The notes: generated from the letters alone by a model not told the origin. DNA of 64,000 nucleotides from Clostridium sp. C2-6-12 (GCF_009928485.1 NZ_JAABNP010000024.1:17661-81660); one strand, 5' to 3'. Numbered from the stretch's first letter, positions 52,327-62,354 are shown. Program-made: numbers and translations.

Positions 52327-55300
52327 ATGAGATTAAGAGGGTTATTAGAGCCCTTGGAAAATAGTGCTGAATTTCAAAATATCATAGAAGGTATTCAAAA
52401 AAATAAATATCCAATTGGAATATATGGTGCATCTGAATCAGGAAGAGGATATCTCGTAGATGGGATTTTTGAAAAATTCGATAAGTCTATTGTAATTGTG
52501 ACTCAAAGTGATATGGAAGCAAAAAACCTGTATGAAGATTTGATATTGTATACCACTGAAGTTTACTATTTTCCAGTGAAAGAAATGGTTTTCTATAATA
52601 TTGATGCTATTTCAGGCGACTTAAGGTGGGAAAGATTAAAAGTAATAAATGAAATATTAAATAAGAAAAAGAAAATAATAGTAACATCAATAGATTCTTT
52701 TGCAGCTAAATATACTCCACATAAGTTATTTTTAGATTATAGCATGAAACTTAAGGAAGGCAGTGAAATTGATCTTAAGGTTTTATCAGAAAAACTAATT
52801 CAATCTGGCTACGAAAGAGTGGAAACAGTAGAAGGAAAAGGACAATTTGCATTAAGAGGTGGAATACTAGATGTATTTCCAACGTGTTCAACTTATCCAT
52901 ATAGAGTTGAACTTTTTGGTGATGAGATAGAATCTATAAGAACCTTTAATACAGAATCTCAAAGAAGTATTGAAAAGGTTAAAAAGATAGAGATTTTCCC
53001 TGCAAAAGAAATTATATTATCTGAAGAAACTATGAAATTTGGCAGTAATAAACTTAGGGAGGAATTTGATAAAATTTCGTCAAAGGATAAAGACAAAGAA
53101 AGAGTAGAGAAGCTAGGAAGAATATTAAATAAAAATTTAGAAGCGCTGGAGGAAACTTCATCATTCGAAACTATTGAAAGTTACCTTCCTTATTTCGTTA
53201 GAGAGCCAGAAAGTCTTTTTGATTATTTTAAAGATTACTTTTTCATAGTAGATAATGTCCAAAGGTGTCAGGGGAAATTAGAATCTACATATCTAGAATT
53301 CCAAGAGAATTTTACTGCTTTTTCTGAAAGGGGAGATATATTTCCAGGGCAAGGAAATTTATTAATTGATGAAGAAGTAGTATTAGAATCTTTTGAAAAT
53401 GAAAAAAGTATATTTTTTGAAGCTTTAACCAAACCTATTGATTGGCTTAAACCAGTTTCAATAATAGATATAAATCAAATTACATTAAATAATTATCAAG
53501 GACAGTTAGATTTATTAATTGATGATATATTAAATAAGAAGAACTTAGGATATAAAACTTTAATATTATCTGGAACAAGAGCTAGGGGAGAACGTTTAGT
53601 TGGAACTTTACGGGACAGAGGAATTGAAGGTATTTATAGAGATGATGTTGATAAAATTGAATATGGTGAAGTTGTAATAACTTTTGGAAATCAATTAAAG
53701 GGTTTTGAGTATCCAAACTACAAATTATGCGTAATATCTGATAGAGAAGTCTTTGGTGAGGCAAAAAGGAAGCTAAAAAGTAAGAAATCAAACAAAAAGG
53801 GTATTTCTAAAATAAAGAGCTTTGCAGAATTAAAACCTGGAGATTATGTAGTGCATGCAAACCATGGTATTGGTGTATATAAGGGAATTAAACAAATTGA
53901 TGTTGGAGGACATAAGAGAGATTATCTGGATATAATATATGATAAAGGAGATAAACTTTATGTTCCTGTAGATCAGCTTGATTTAATTCAAAAATATATT
54001 GGTACTGAAGGTAAGTCGCCTAAGGTTAATAAGCTTGGAAGTGCAGAGTGGCAGAAAGCCAAGGCGAAGGCGAGAAAGTCAATTAATGAAATTGCTGAAG
54101 ATTTGGTTAAACTTTATGCTATGAGAAGTACCGTAAAGGGACATAAATTTCCTAAAGATACACAGTGGCAGAGGCAATTTGAAGATGAGTTTCCATTTGA
54201 AGAAACTCCAGACCAATTAACATCAATAGAAGAAATAAAATTGGATATGGAATCTGATAAACCAATGGATAGGCTTCTATGTGGAGATGTTGGGTATGGT
54301 AAGACAGAAGTAGCATTAAGAGCAGCATTTAAAGCTGTTATGGATGGAAAACAAGTTGCAATATTAGTGCCTACTACTATTTTAGCTGAACAACATTATA
54401 AGAATATAAAAAACAGATTTTCTGATTTTCCTATAAAAATAGATATGGTAAGCAGATTTAGAACAGCTAAGCAGCAGAAGGAAATTCTTCAAAAGGCAAA
54501 AGAGGGTAATTTAGATATTTTAATAGGAACTCATAGATTGGTATCAAAGGATATACAATTTAAAGATCTAGGTTTATTAATAGTTGATGAAGAGCAAAGA
54601 TTTGGTGTAAAGCAAAAAGAAAAGATTAAAAATATCAAAAAAAATGTTGATGTTTTAACTTTAAGCGCAACTCCAATTCCAAGAACACTTCATATGTCAT
54701 TAAGTGGAGTAAGAGACATTTCTGTTATAGAAACGCCTCCAGAAGAAAGATATCCTATTCAAACGTATGTTGTAGAACAAAATGACCAGCTTATAAGAGA
54801 CGCTGTACTCAGAGAAATAGGCAGAGGAGGGCAAGTTTATTTTGTTTACAATAGAGTAGAAGATATTGAGAGAATGGCGAAATACGTTCAAGCGTTAGTT
54901 CCTGAAAGCAAGGTTGGTATTGCTCATGGACAAATGGCAGAAAGACAGCTTGAGCAGGAAATGTATGATTTTATGTCAGCGGAGTATAACGTATTAGTAT
55001 GTACAACAATAATAGAAACTGGGATGGATATTCAAAATGTAAATACAATAATAGTTTATAATGCTGATAAAATGGGACTATCTCAGCTTTATCAATTAAG
55101 AGGAAGAGTTGGAAGGTCTAATAGAATAGCATACGCGTACTTATTATATACTAAAGATAAAGTTTTAACAGAGGTAGCAGAAAAGAGACTTAAGGCTTTA
55201 AAAGATTTTACTGAATTAGGTTCTGGTTTTAAAATTGCTATGAGAGATTTGGAAATTAGAGGAGCTGGAAACATGATGGGATCATCTCAACATGGTCATA

Positions 55301-55827
55301 TGGCTTCTATAGGGTATGATTTATATTGCAGAATGCTTGAGGATACTGTTAAGTTACTCAAAGGTGAAATTGATAAAGAACCAATTGAAACAACCTTAGA
55401 TATAAAAGTGGATGCATTTATATCAGAAAGTTATATAGAGGATGAAATTCAAAAGATTGAAGTTTATAAGAAAATTGCCGCAATTGAAGGTATAGAAGAT
55501 TATAATGACATAAAGGAAGAATTAGAGGATAGGTATTCTAAGATACCAGAGCCAGTATACAACCTAATGGATATTGCATATATAAAAAGTCAGGCAAAAT
55601 CTATATTTATAGAAGAAATAAAGGAAACTCCTAAGGAAATAATATTTAAATTTGCTGAAGGCGAAGATGGATATAAGTCAATATTTAAAATATTAATGGA
55701 AAAACATAAGAATAGCGTAGTTTTAAGGTTTGGAACTAATCCTTATTTTGCATTTAAATTAAAGGCTATAAAGAAAGAAAATAAATTAGAATTCCTAAAA
55801 GAAGTCCTTAGTGACATAATACTGTAA
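52327..55827 (+). CDS. mfd: Transcription-repair coupling factor
   Basis: About 1166 residues, full length. N-terminal UvrB-like domains (GQFALRGGILDVFP), an RNA-polymerase-interaction domain (GDYVVHANHGIGVYKGI), a RecG-like helicase with Walker A GDVGYGKT (653-660), DEEQRFG and TTIIETGMDI, and the C-terminal TRCF domain. It removes stalled RNA polymerase and recruits UvrA. I use the ATG at 52327, 8 bases after AAGGAAGG; a GTG at 52318 overlaps the site. Bacillus has yabK (fin) between pth and mfd; it is absent. Confidence 0.97.
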   Translation: MRLRGLLEPLENSAEFQNIIEGIQKNKYPIGIYGASESGRGYLVDGIFEKFDKSIVIVTQSDMEAKNLYEDLILYTTEVYYFPVKEMVFYNIDAISGDLRWERLKVINEILNKKKKIIVTSIDSFAAKYTPHKLFLDYSMKLKEGSEIDLKVLSEKLIQSGYERVETVEGKGQFALRGGILDVFPTCSTYPYRVELFGDEIESIRTFNTESQRSIEKVKKIEIFPAKEIILSEETMKFGSNKLREEFDKISSKDKDKERVEKLGRILNKNLEALEETSSFETIESYLPYFVREPESLFDYFKDYFFIVDNVQRCQGKLESTYLEFQENFTAFSERGDIFPGQGNLLIDEEVVLESFENEKSIFFEALTKPIDWLKPVSIIDINQITLNNYQGQLDLLIDDILNKKNLGYKTLILSGTRARGERLVGTLRDRGIEGIYRDDVDKIEYGEVVITFGNQLKGFEYPNYKLCVISDREVFGEAKRKLKSKKSNKKGISKIKSFAELKPGDYVVHANHGIGVYKGIKQIDVGGHKRDYLDIIYDKGDKLYVPVDQLDLIQKYIGTEGKSPKVNKLGSAEWQKAKAKARKSINEIAEDLVKLYAMRSTVKGHKFPKDTQWQRQFEDEFPFEETPDQLTSIEEIKLDMESDKPMDRLLCGDVGYGKTEVALRAAFKAVMDGKQVAILVPTTILAEQHYKNIKNRFSDFPIKIDMVSRFRTAKQQKEILQKAKEGNLDILIGTHRLVSKDIQFKDLGLLIVDEEQRFGVKQKEKIKNIKKNVDVLTLSATPIPRTLHMSLSGVRDISVIETPPEERYPIQTYVVEQNDQLIRDAVLREIGRGGQVYFVYNRVEDIERMAKYVQALVPESKVGIAHGQMAERQLEQEMYDFMSAEYNVLVCTTIIETGMDIQNVNTIIVYNADKMGLSQLYQLRGRVGRSNRIAYAYLLYTKDKVLTEVAEKRLKALKDFTELGSGFKIAMRDLEIRGAGNMMGSSQHGHMASIGYDLYCRMLEDTVKLLKGEIDKEPIETTLDIKVDAFISESYIEDEIQKIEVYKKIAAIEGIEDYNDIKEELEDRYSKIPEPVYNLMDIAYIKSQAKSIFIEEIKETPKEIIFKFAEGEDGYKSIFKILMEKHKNSVVLRFGTNPYFAFKLKAIKKENKLEFLKEVLSDIIL

Positions 55828-55865
55828 CAAATATATGATATAAAAGAAAAGTATTAGAAATAAAA

Positions 55866-55930
55866 ATACTGTAAAAATTTGAATTATAAAAGTAATATTG
55901 CTATACTAATATTATGATTTTTTACAGTAT
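55866..55930. repeat. Cruciform-like inverted repeat between mfd and prsA
   Basis: ATACTGTAAAAA (55866-55877) pairs with TTTTTACAGTAT (55919-55930), and within it TAATATT pairs with AATATTA. It may end mfd transcription or control the prsA leader. No T run follows the outer stem. Confidence 0.55.
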
Positions 55931-56019
55931 GAATATTAAAAAGTAACTGCTAAAATTTATAAGTGGTTATTTTATAAAAATGTTTAAATCTATAATAAAG
56001 AATAAGCGAGGGGAAAAAT

Positions 56020-57009
56020 TTGAAAAAAATAAAAAAGATTATTGCAGCAGTAGCTATATTAACAATTGCAACATCAGCTATGGGTTGTAAGATGATTGAG
56101 AAGACGCCAGAGGCAATACAAAAGACAGTTCTTGCAACAGTAGGAAATGAAAAAATAACAAAAGGTGATTTAGATAAGCAAATTGAAGGCCAACTAAAGC
56201 AACAATTTGGTGATGATTATGCAACTAACACAAAAGTACAACAACAAGTAAAACAAGCCAAACAACAAGCATTAACTAGTTTAGTAACTCAAAATATACT
56301 TTTACAAAAAGCTACAGAATTAAATTTAAAACCATCAGATGACGAAATTAATAGTAAGGTAGACGAGCAAATTACTCAAATTAAATCTCAATATAAAGAA
56401 GAAGGTCAATTTGCGGATGCATTAAAGCAAGCAAATCTTACAGAAGATCAACTTAAAGAAGAATTTAAGAAACAAGTAGTAATGAATGCAGTTCACGATG
56501 ATGTGATAAAAGACATTACAGTTACAGACGAAGATGTTCAAACATATTATGATGAAAATAAGGATAAGCAATTTTCTGTAGGTGCAGGTGCAAATGTTGC
56601 TCATATATTAGTAGATGATGAAGAAACTGCTAAGAGCTTAAAAGCTAAAATAGATGCAGGTGCTGATTTTGCAACATTAGCTAAAGAAAATTCAAAGGAT
56701 ACAGGTACTGCAACTAAGGGTGGAAGTTTAGGATTTGTACCATACAATTCAACACAATATGTTGCTGAATTTGTAGAAGGATTTAAGAATTTAAAAGAAG
56801 GAGAAGTTTCAGCGCCAGTAAAGAGCCAATATGGATATCATTTAATTAAGGCTACTGGATTAAAAGCTGCAACAGTAACTCCACTAGATCAAGTTAAAGA
56901 TCAAATTAAATCAACATTAACACAACAAAAGCAAAGTCAAGCTTTTAATGATAAAATAGAAGAGTGGAAGACATCATTAAAAGTTAAGACTTATGATGAT
57001 AAATTATAA
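56020..57009 (+). CDS. prsA: PrsA-like foldase lipoprotein (parvulin peptidyl-prolyl isomerase)
   Basis: 329 residues. A lipoprotein signal (TIATSAMGC, lipidated C23) is followed by an N-terminal chaperone region and a parvulin domain (about 190-290; NVAHILVDDEETA, FATLAKENS, GSLGFVPY, YGYHLIKA). Helps exported proteins fold outside the membrane. The start is TTG at 56020 after GCGAGGGG. In Bacillus no prsA lies here, so its place between mfd and spoVT is a clostridial variation. Confidence 0.93.
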   Translation: MKKIKKIIAAVAILTIATSAMGCKMIEKTPEAIQKTVLATVGNEKITKGDLDKQIEGQLKQQFGDDYATNTKVQQQVKQAKQQALTSLVTQNILLQKATELNLKPSDDEINSKVDEQITQIKSQYKEEGQFADALKQANLTEDQLKEEFKKQVVMNAVHDDVIKDITVTDEDVQTYYDENKDKQFSVGAGANVAHILVDDEETAKSLKAKIDAGADFATLAKENSKDTGTATKGGSLGFVPYNSTQYVAEFVEGFKNLKEGEVSAPVKSQYGYHLIKATGLKAATVTPLDQVKDQIKSTLTQQKQSQAFNDKIEEWKTSLKVKTYDDKL

Positions 57010-57028
57010 TTTTAAATGATAAGTCTAG

Positions 57029-57075
57029 GGCTATTTTGAAATAACTAAAGTTTGTTTCAAAATAGTCTTTTTTAT
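57029..57075 (+). terminator. Rho-independent terminator after prsA
   Basis: GGCTATTTTGAAA / TTTCAAAATAGTC (13 bp, one G-U), 13-base loop, then TTTTTTATTT. Confidence 0.9.
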
Positions 57076-57310
57076 TTGAAAATAAAGTTAGAGACTGTGA
57101 CCTCAATTTAGTTGAATAAGAGTACAAATACTTATATATGAATTTTTTGTTGCAACACATATTATTAAAATAGAAAATCACTTTAAAAGCCACCTGAGTG
57201 CGAAAAATAAATTTAATATAAAATTTGTCTATAAGTGTATAAAATTTCTAGAAATTCAAATAATAATAGTGCAACTAATTATTAGAGTTTCAAAGGAGGT
57301 TATATAACCA

Positions 57311-57856
57311 ATGAAGGCAACAGGAATTGTTAGAAGAATTGATGATCTAGGAAGAGTGGTAATACCAAAAGAAATAAGAAGAACTTTAAGAATAAGAGAA
57401 GGAGATCCGTTAGAAATTTTTACTGACAGAGATGGCGGGGTAATTCTAAAAAAATATTCTCCTATTGAAGAATTAACTAATTTTTCAAAGGAATATTGTG
57501 ATAGCTTGCAACAAGTTATAGGTCACGTAGTATTAATAGCTGATAAGGATGCATTCATTTCTGTAAGTGGAGCGACAAAAAAAGAGTATATAGAAAGAAA
57601 GGTAAGTAGTGAGCTTGAAAAGATAATGGAGGGAAGAAAAACTGTATTATTAAATAAGTCCAGTAATTCAGTAATACCATTACATAATGACGATGATGAA
57701 GCGAATTATAATAGTCAGGTTATATCCCCAATTATAGCTGAAGGTGATCAAATTGGTGCTGTAATAATCATTTCAAAGGAAGATGTAGAACTTGGAGAAG
57801 TTGAAACAAAGCTTGTTGAAACAGCGGCAGCATTTTTAGGAAAACAAATGGAGTAA
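57311..57856 (+). CDS. spoVT: Stage V sporulation regulator SpoVT
   Basis: 181 residues: AbrB-type swapped-hairpin DNA-binding domain (MKATGIVRRIDDLGRVVIPKEIRRTL-like start) and a C-terminal GAF-like domain (EGDQIGAVIIIS). Forespore regulator of late sporulation genes; expected under sigma-G control, although I could not verify a sigma-G promoter. AAGGAGG precedes the ATG. Heads the spoVT-yabM-yabN block kept from Bacillus. Confidence 0.97.
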   Translation: MKATGIVRRIDDLGRVVIPKEIRRTLRIREGDPLEIFTDRDGGVILKKYSPIEELTNFSKEYCDSLQQVIGHVVLIADKDAFISVSGATKKEYIERKVSSELEKIMEGRKTVLLNKSSNSVIPLHNDDDEANYNSQVISPIIAEGDQIGAVIIISKEDVELGEVETKLVETAAAFLGKQME

Positions 57857-57899
57857 TAATAACTATAATTTAATCAATGTATAAAATAAAAGGAATAAT

Positions 57900-57949
57900 A
57901 CCTCTAAACTTACAATAATAATTAACTAGTAACTTGTAAGTTTGGAGGT
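57900..57949 (+). promoter_or_regulatory. Hairpin that buries the ribosome binding site of the next gene
   Basis: ACCTCTAAACTTACAA (57900-57915) pairs over 16 bp (one G-U) with TTGTAAGTTTGGAGGT (57934-57949). The second arm contains the GGAGGT used by the gene at 57955. GTTTT follows, so it may double as the spoVT terminator. Confidence 0.75.
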
Positions 57950-57954
57950 GTTTT

Positions 57955-59490
57955 ATGAATAAGCAATCCCTAATAAAAGGAAGCATAATTCTTGGTATGG
58001 CGGGGATATTAACTAGATTTTTAGGTCTGTTTTTTAGATGGCCCTTAATAATGTTAATTGGAGATGAAGGAATAGGATATTATCAAATGTCATATCCACT
58101 ATATATGTTTTTTATAGCTATGGCATCTGGTGTACCGGTTGCTATTTCTAAAATGATATCAGAAAAAAATGCAACTAATGATATAAGTGGAAGTTTTGAG
58201 GTTATGAAAGAATCTGCTATTTTAATGACCATAATAGGGACAGGCACCACATTAGCATTATTCTTTTTTGCAAAACAAATAATAATTCTTTTAAAATGGG
58301 ATGCTAAAGCTTATTATTCATTAATTGGAATCTCTTTCGCGCCTATTGTAATCTCTTTTGTGACTATATTTAGAGGATTTTTTCAAGGGTTGCAAAATAT
58401 GACTCCATCAGCTATATCACAGATAATAGAGCAACTTGGAAGAGTTATATTTGGTGTAGGATTGGCTGTGATTTTATTGCCTAAAGGAATTGAATACTCA
58501 GCTGGGGGCGCTGCCTTCGGAGCAACAGCAGGTGCGGTATTTGGAGCTTCCTATTTATATTCAAAATATAAAAAGATAAAAAAGTGTTACAAAATTAAAA
58601 AAATAAAAATTAATACTGAAGTATTGAATACCATACTAAAAATTGCAATTCCTATATCTTTAGGAACAACAGTTAGTAGTATTATGAATTTAATAGATTC
58701 TATATTAGTGCCACAAAAGCTTTTAGAAGCAGGACTTACAAAGGTTCAAGCTACTGTATTATATGCTCAGTTGACGGGGAAAGCATCTGTTATTATTAAT
58801 ATTCCATTGACTATTTCTATGGCAATCTGTACATCCTTAATTCCAATTATAGCTGAAGTATTTATATTGAAAAGAGAGAGGGAACTCAAGGAGAAAATAA
58901 ATGTTTCCATGAAGATGGCAACTATAATTGCATTACCATGCACTTTTGGACTTTTCTTTCTAGCGGAACCAGTAATGAAATTTATATTTCCTGGAAGATT
59001 TGAGGGGATAGAAATATTGAAATATTTATCGTTAACGATTCCGTTTATTATAATTACTCAAACAACAACAGCTATATTGCAAGGGATAGGAAGGTATATA
59101 TTGCCCGTTGTGAATTTATTTTTTGGATGTTTAATTAAAATTGCATTAACAATGATTTTGGTGCCAATGGAACAATTTAATATATATGGAGCGGTTATAG
59201 CAAGTTTTGGAGCCTATGCAGTAGTAAGTATTTTAAATATAATATCTATGAAATATAAACTTAGGATAAAAATTAACTTTTATGAAATATTGATAAAACC
59301 AACATATGCATCAATAATTATGACTTTATTTGTATTGACTAGTTATAATATTTTATATAAAAATACAACAAGTAATGGAATATCTTGCTTAATATCTATA
59401 TTTTTAGGTATGATAATATATATGGCGTTAATAATCGCATTTAAGATGTTTAATATTGAAGAAATAAAGAATAGAATTAGAAAAAGATAA
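57955..59490 (+). CDS. MATE-like polysaccharide/lipid flippase, YabM/SpoVB family
   Basis: 511 residues, about 14 membrane helices, with the SpoVB/MurJ-like start LIKGSIILGMAGILTRFLGLFFRWPLI and YYQMSYPLYMFFIAMASGVPVAISK. Members flip lipid-linked cell-wall precursors or contribute to spore cortex synthesis. Synteny (after spoVT, before the yabN gene) points to yabM of Bacillus. Its ribosome binding site lies in a strong hairpin, so translation may be limited or dependent on transcription origin. Confidence 0.9.
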   Translation: MNKQSLIKGSIILGMAGILTRFLGLFFRWPLIMLIGDEGIGYYQMSYPLYMFFIAMASGVPVAISKMISEKNATNDISGSFEVMKESAILMTIIGTGTTLALFFFAKQIIILLKWDAKAYYSLIGISFAPIVISFVTIFRGFFQGLQNMTPSAISQIIEQLGRVIFGVGLAVILLPKGIEYSAGGAAFGATAGAVFGASYLYSKYKKIKKCYKIKKIKINTEVLNTILKIAIPISLGTTVSSIMNLIDSILVPQKLLEAGLTKVQATVLYAQLTGKASVIINIPLTISMAICTSLIPIIAEVFILKRERELKEKINVSMKMATIIALPCTFGLFFLAEPVMKFIFPGRFEGIEILKYLSLTIPFIIITQTTTAILQGIGRYILPVVNLFFGCLIKIALTMILVPMEQFNIYGAVIASFGAYAVVSILNIISMKYKLRIKINFYEILIKPTYASIIMTLFVLTSYNILYKNTTSNGISCLISIFLGMIIYMALIIAFKMFNIEEIKNRIRKR

Positions 59491-59505
59491 AAGGAGAGAA
59501 CTCTA

Positions 59506-60957
59506 ATGATTAAAATAGTAGGATTAGGGCCAGGTGCTAACGAAGCATTGACTATAGGAACAATATGTGAGCTTGAAAGTAATAAGAACGTATTTTTAAG
59601 AACTGAGAAGCACCCAACAGTTGATTATTTAAAAGAAAAAAATATTATATTTGGAACATATGACAATGTTTATGAAAGCATAGGAAGTTTTGATGAGGTA
59701 TATTTAAATATAGCTAATGACTTAATAAAAAAGCATGAACAGTTAGGTACTCTTATTTATGCGGTACCAGGACATCCTTTAGTTGCAGAAAAGTCAGTAT
59801 TCAATTTGATAGAATTATGCAAGCAAAATAAAGTTGAATATAAAATCATACCCGCAGTAAGTTTTATTGATGCTATGATTGAAGGTCTTATGATTGACCC
59901 GATAGAGGGTTTAAAGGTTATAGATGCTTTTGATATAGGGAATCAGATTTTAGATAAGAGAATAGGTACCATAATTACTCAGGTGTATAATCAATTAATA
60001 GCTTCAGAAGTTAAATTGAAGCTATTGGAACAGTATGATGATGAAACTGAAATATATTATGTTAGAGCAGCAGGAATTGAAGGACAAGAAAGTATTAGAA
60101 AAATACCCTTATTTGAATTGGATATGCAAGAGGATATAGATTATTTAACTTCTATATATATTCCTAAGGATTTAAATAATAAAAAGGATTTTAATGATTT
60201 ATTATCAATAATAGAAATTTTGAGAGGGGAAGATGGATGTCCGTGGGATAGAGAGCAGACACATCAATCTCTTAAGAAAGCATTAATTGAGGAAAGTTAT
60301 GAAGTTATAGATGCAATAGATCAGGAAGATGATGATTCATTAATTGAAGAGCTTGGAGATGTTCTACTTCAAATTGTTTTCCATGCATCTATTGGAAAAG
60401 AAGAGGGATATTTTGATATAAGTGATGTTATAAAAGGAATTTGTGATAAGATGATAAGTAGACACCCTCATGTATTCAAAAATGTTAGTGGAGTAAATTC
60501 ATCAGAGGAAGTATTATTAAAGTGGGATGAACTTAAGAAAAAAGAAAAAGGATATGACAATCTTACAGAGGAAATGATGGGAATAACAAAAGGATTACCA
60601 GCACTTCTAAGAGCTCATAAGGTTCAGGAAAAGGCAAAAAAAGTTGGTTTTGACTTTGATGATGTAAATTTTGCTATAAATAAAGTAAAAGAGGAACTAA
60701 ATGAAGTAATAGATGTATATAATACAGAGAATGTGGAAAAAATAAAAGAAGAAATAGGTGATTTATTCTTCTCATGTGTTAATGTTGCAAGATTTTTAAA
60801 GGTTGATGAGGAATTAGCCTTAAATTATACTATAGACAAGTTTATAAAAAGATTTGCATATATTGAGAAGATAGCAAAGGATAAAAATATACAATTAACT
60901 GATATGAGTTTGGAAGAAATGGATAAACTATGGGAGAATTCGAAAAAATTAGATTAA
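59506..60957 (+). CDS. yabN: YabN: tetrapyrrole-methylase-like domain fused to MazG
   Basis: 483 residues. The first 220 form a SAM-dependent methylase-like domain (VGLGPGANEALTIGT, YAVPGHPLVAEKS). Then two MazG segments (EDGCPWDREQTHQSL, ALIEESYEVIDAI, EELGDVLLQIVFHA; and EELNEVIDVY, EEIGDLFFSCVN). MazG hydrolyses NTPs, probably non-canonical ones; the methylase substrate is unknown. 15 bases after the flippase gene, so same operon. Confidence 0.94.
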   Translation: MIKIVGLGPGANEALTIGTICELESNKNVFLRTEKHPTVDYLKEKNIIFGTYDNVYESIGSFDEVYLNIANDLIKKHEQLGTLIYAVPGHPLVAEKSVFNLIELCKQNKVEYKIIPAVSFIDAMIEGLMIDPIEGLKVIDAFDIGNQILDKRIGTIITQVYNQLIASEVKLKLLEQYDDETEIYYVRAAGIEGQESIRKIPLFELDMQEDIDYLTSIYIPKDLNNKKDFNDLLSIIEILRGEDGCPWDREQTHQSLKKALIEESYEVIDAIDQEDDDSLIEELGDVLLQIVFHASIGKEEGYFDISDVIKGICDKMISRHPHVFKNVSGVNSSEEVLLKWDELKKKEKGYDNLTEEMMGITKGLPALLRAHKVQEKAKKVGFDFDDVNFAINKVKEELNEVIDVYNTENVEKIKEEIGDLFFSCVNVARFLKVDEELALNYTIDKFIKRFAYIEKIAKDKNIQLTDMSLEEMDKLWENSKKLD

Positions 60958-61050
60958 TATGTGATATAAATAAAGGAATTTTTTAGTTTATGCAGAATAA
61001 TACTTTATAAAGAACTATGTTGTAGTGATTTATTTAATTATTTAGCCCAA

Positions 61051-61077
61051 TATAGGAAAAGAAATTGTTTTCCTATA
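61051..61077 (+). terminator. Hairpin between yabN and hup
   Basis: TATAGGAAAA / TTTTCCTATA, 10 bp, 7-base loop, no T run behind it. Possible weak terminator or mRNA stabiliser. Confidence 0.35.
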
Positions 61078-61178
61078 GACGGTTGGCTGAAGAGGTTATA
61101 TAATAAAGAAGTGCAATTTAGTACATAAAAAGAAAACAGTTAGAAAATATATAACTGGATTTTAAGGAGGATGTTATT

Positions 61179-61454
61179 GTGAATAAAGCAGAATTAATTA
61201 CTAGTATGGCAGAAAAAAGTAAATTAACAAAAAAGGATGCAGAATTAGCATTAAAAGCTTTAATTGAAAGTGTTGAAGAAACATTAGAAAAAGGTGAAAA
61301 AGTTCAACTAGTTGGATTTGGAACTTTTGAAACAAGAGAAAGAGCTGCTAGAGAAGGAAGAAATCCTAGAACTAAAGAAGTTATAAAAATTCCTGCAACT
61401 ACAGTTCCTGTATTTAAAGCAGGTAAAGAATTCAAAGATAAAGTTAACAAGTAA
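61179..61454 (+). CDS. hup: DNA-binding protein HU
   Basis: 91 residues: MNKAELITSMAEKSKLTKKDAELAL-type helix pair, GFGTFETRERAAREGRNPRTKEVIKIPA (DNA-binding arm) and VPVFKAGKEFKDKV. Bends and packs DNA. The start is GTG at 61179 after AAGGAGG. Strong terminator follows. Confidence 0.97.
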   Translation: MNKAELITSMAEKSKLTKKDAELALKALIESVEETLEKGEKVQLVGFGTFETRERAAREGRNPRTKEVIKIPATTVPVFKAGKEFKDKVNK

Positions 61455-61475
61455 TATAAGTTAACAGAATAAATA

Positions 61476-61503
61476 GGAACCCGAGTTTTCTCGGGTTCTT
61501 TTG
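61476..61503 (+). terminator. Rho-independent terminator after hup
   Basis: GAACCCGAG / CTCGGGTTC, 4-base TTTT loop, then TTTTGG. The most GC-rich stem in this part of the window. Confidence 0.93.
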
Positions 61504-61520
61504 GTAAGGGAGATAATTTT

Positions 61521-61781
61521 ATGCGATTAGATAAATATTTAAAAGTGTCCCGTATTATAAAGAGAAGAACAGTAGCAAAAGAGATTAGTGAAAGTGGTCG
61601 TATATTAATAAACGATAAGATAGCCAAACCTTCAACTAAAGTAAAAGAAGGCGATATAATTCAAATAACTTTTGCAAATAGAATATTAAAGGCAGAGATA
61701 ATTAATATAGCAGAGCATGTTAGAAAAGAAGATGCTAAAGAAATGTATGTAATTATTGAAGGAGAAGAAGATAAAGAGTAG
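61521..61781 (+). CDS. rqcP: RqcP (YabO), S4-domain RNA-binding protein of ribosome quality control
   Basis: 86 residues with an S4 domain (MRLDKYLKVSRIIKRRTVAKEI, GRILINDKIAKPSTKVKEGDII). In Bacillus YabO/RqcP binds stalled 50S subunits and helps RqcH add alanine tails. Small size and position match. ATG after AAGGGAGAT; 18 bases beyond the hup terminator, so it may have its own promoter or depend on read-through. Confidence 0.95.
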   Translation: MRLDKYLKVSRIIKRRTVAKEISESGRILINDKIAKPSTKVKEGDIIQITFANRILKAEIINIAEHVRKEDAKEMYVIIEGEEDKE

Positions 61782-61811
61782 AAAATACGAGTATTTAGCT
61801 ACTCTTTTTTC
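61774..61811 (+). terminator. Terminator overlapping the end of rqcP
   Basis: AGAGTAG / CTACTCT with an inner AAATA / TATTT stem and seven T. It begins in the last codons of rqcP. Confidence 0.7.
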
Positions 61812-62054
61812 TATTATCAGAAAAGTAGGATTTTTAAATGTAAGATAAGAAATATTTAGATAATTTATTATAAGTTTGTATGCCAATATATATAACAGTT
61901 CTAATAAAAATCCCATTCTAAATTAAAATATATATTCATATATTATATAAGGCACATTATGAAAAATGATGAATAATATAAGATGAAAAGTATTTTTATC
62001 AATAGTTTAAATAATTATTTTCAGGTGTGAGACAAAGGAAAGGGAGGAAGTTTT

Positions 62055-62348
62055 ATGGAGAAAAAAACAGATAATAAAATAGACGAAAATAGATCTAATT
62101 TAACTTTGGAAAGTAGAAAGAAATTAATATTAAGTGGCGTTATGGAAGTTTTAAGTTTTGATGAGCAGAAGATAGATATGACTACTAAACTCGGGAATTT
62201 AACCATAAAGGGTGAAGAGTTGAAAATGAATAAATTAGATGTTCAAAATGGGGATGTTATAATTGTGGGGAGCATTGCAGCAATGATTTATAATGGAAAA
62301 GTATCAAAAAAGAGCAATGAAAGTATAATCAGTAAGTTGTTTAAGTAG
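62055..62348 (+). CDS. yabP: Sporulation protein YabP
   Basis: 97 residues: LTLESRKKLILSGVMEVLSFDEQ, LGNLTIKGEELKMNKLDVQNGDVIIVG. YabP and YabQ are needed for spore cortex formation, and are under sigma-E in Bacillus; I could not assign a sigma-E promoter in the 270-base gap before it. GGGAGGAAG precedes the ATG. yabQ follows 6 bases later. Confidence 0.95.
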   Translation: MEKKTDNKIDENRSNLTLESRKKLILSGVMEVLSFDEQKIDMTTKLGNLTIKGEELKMNKLDVQNGDVIIVGSIAAMIYNGKVSKKSNESIISKLFK

Positions 62349-62354
62349 AGCGTT

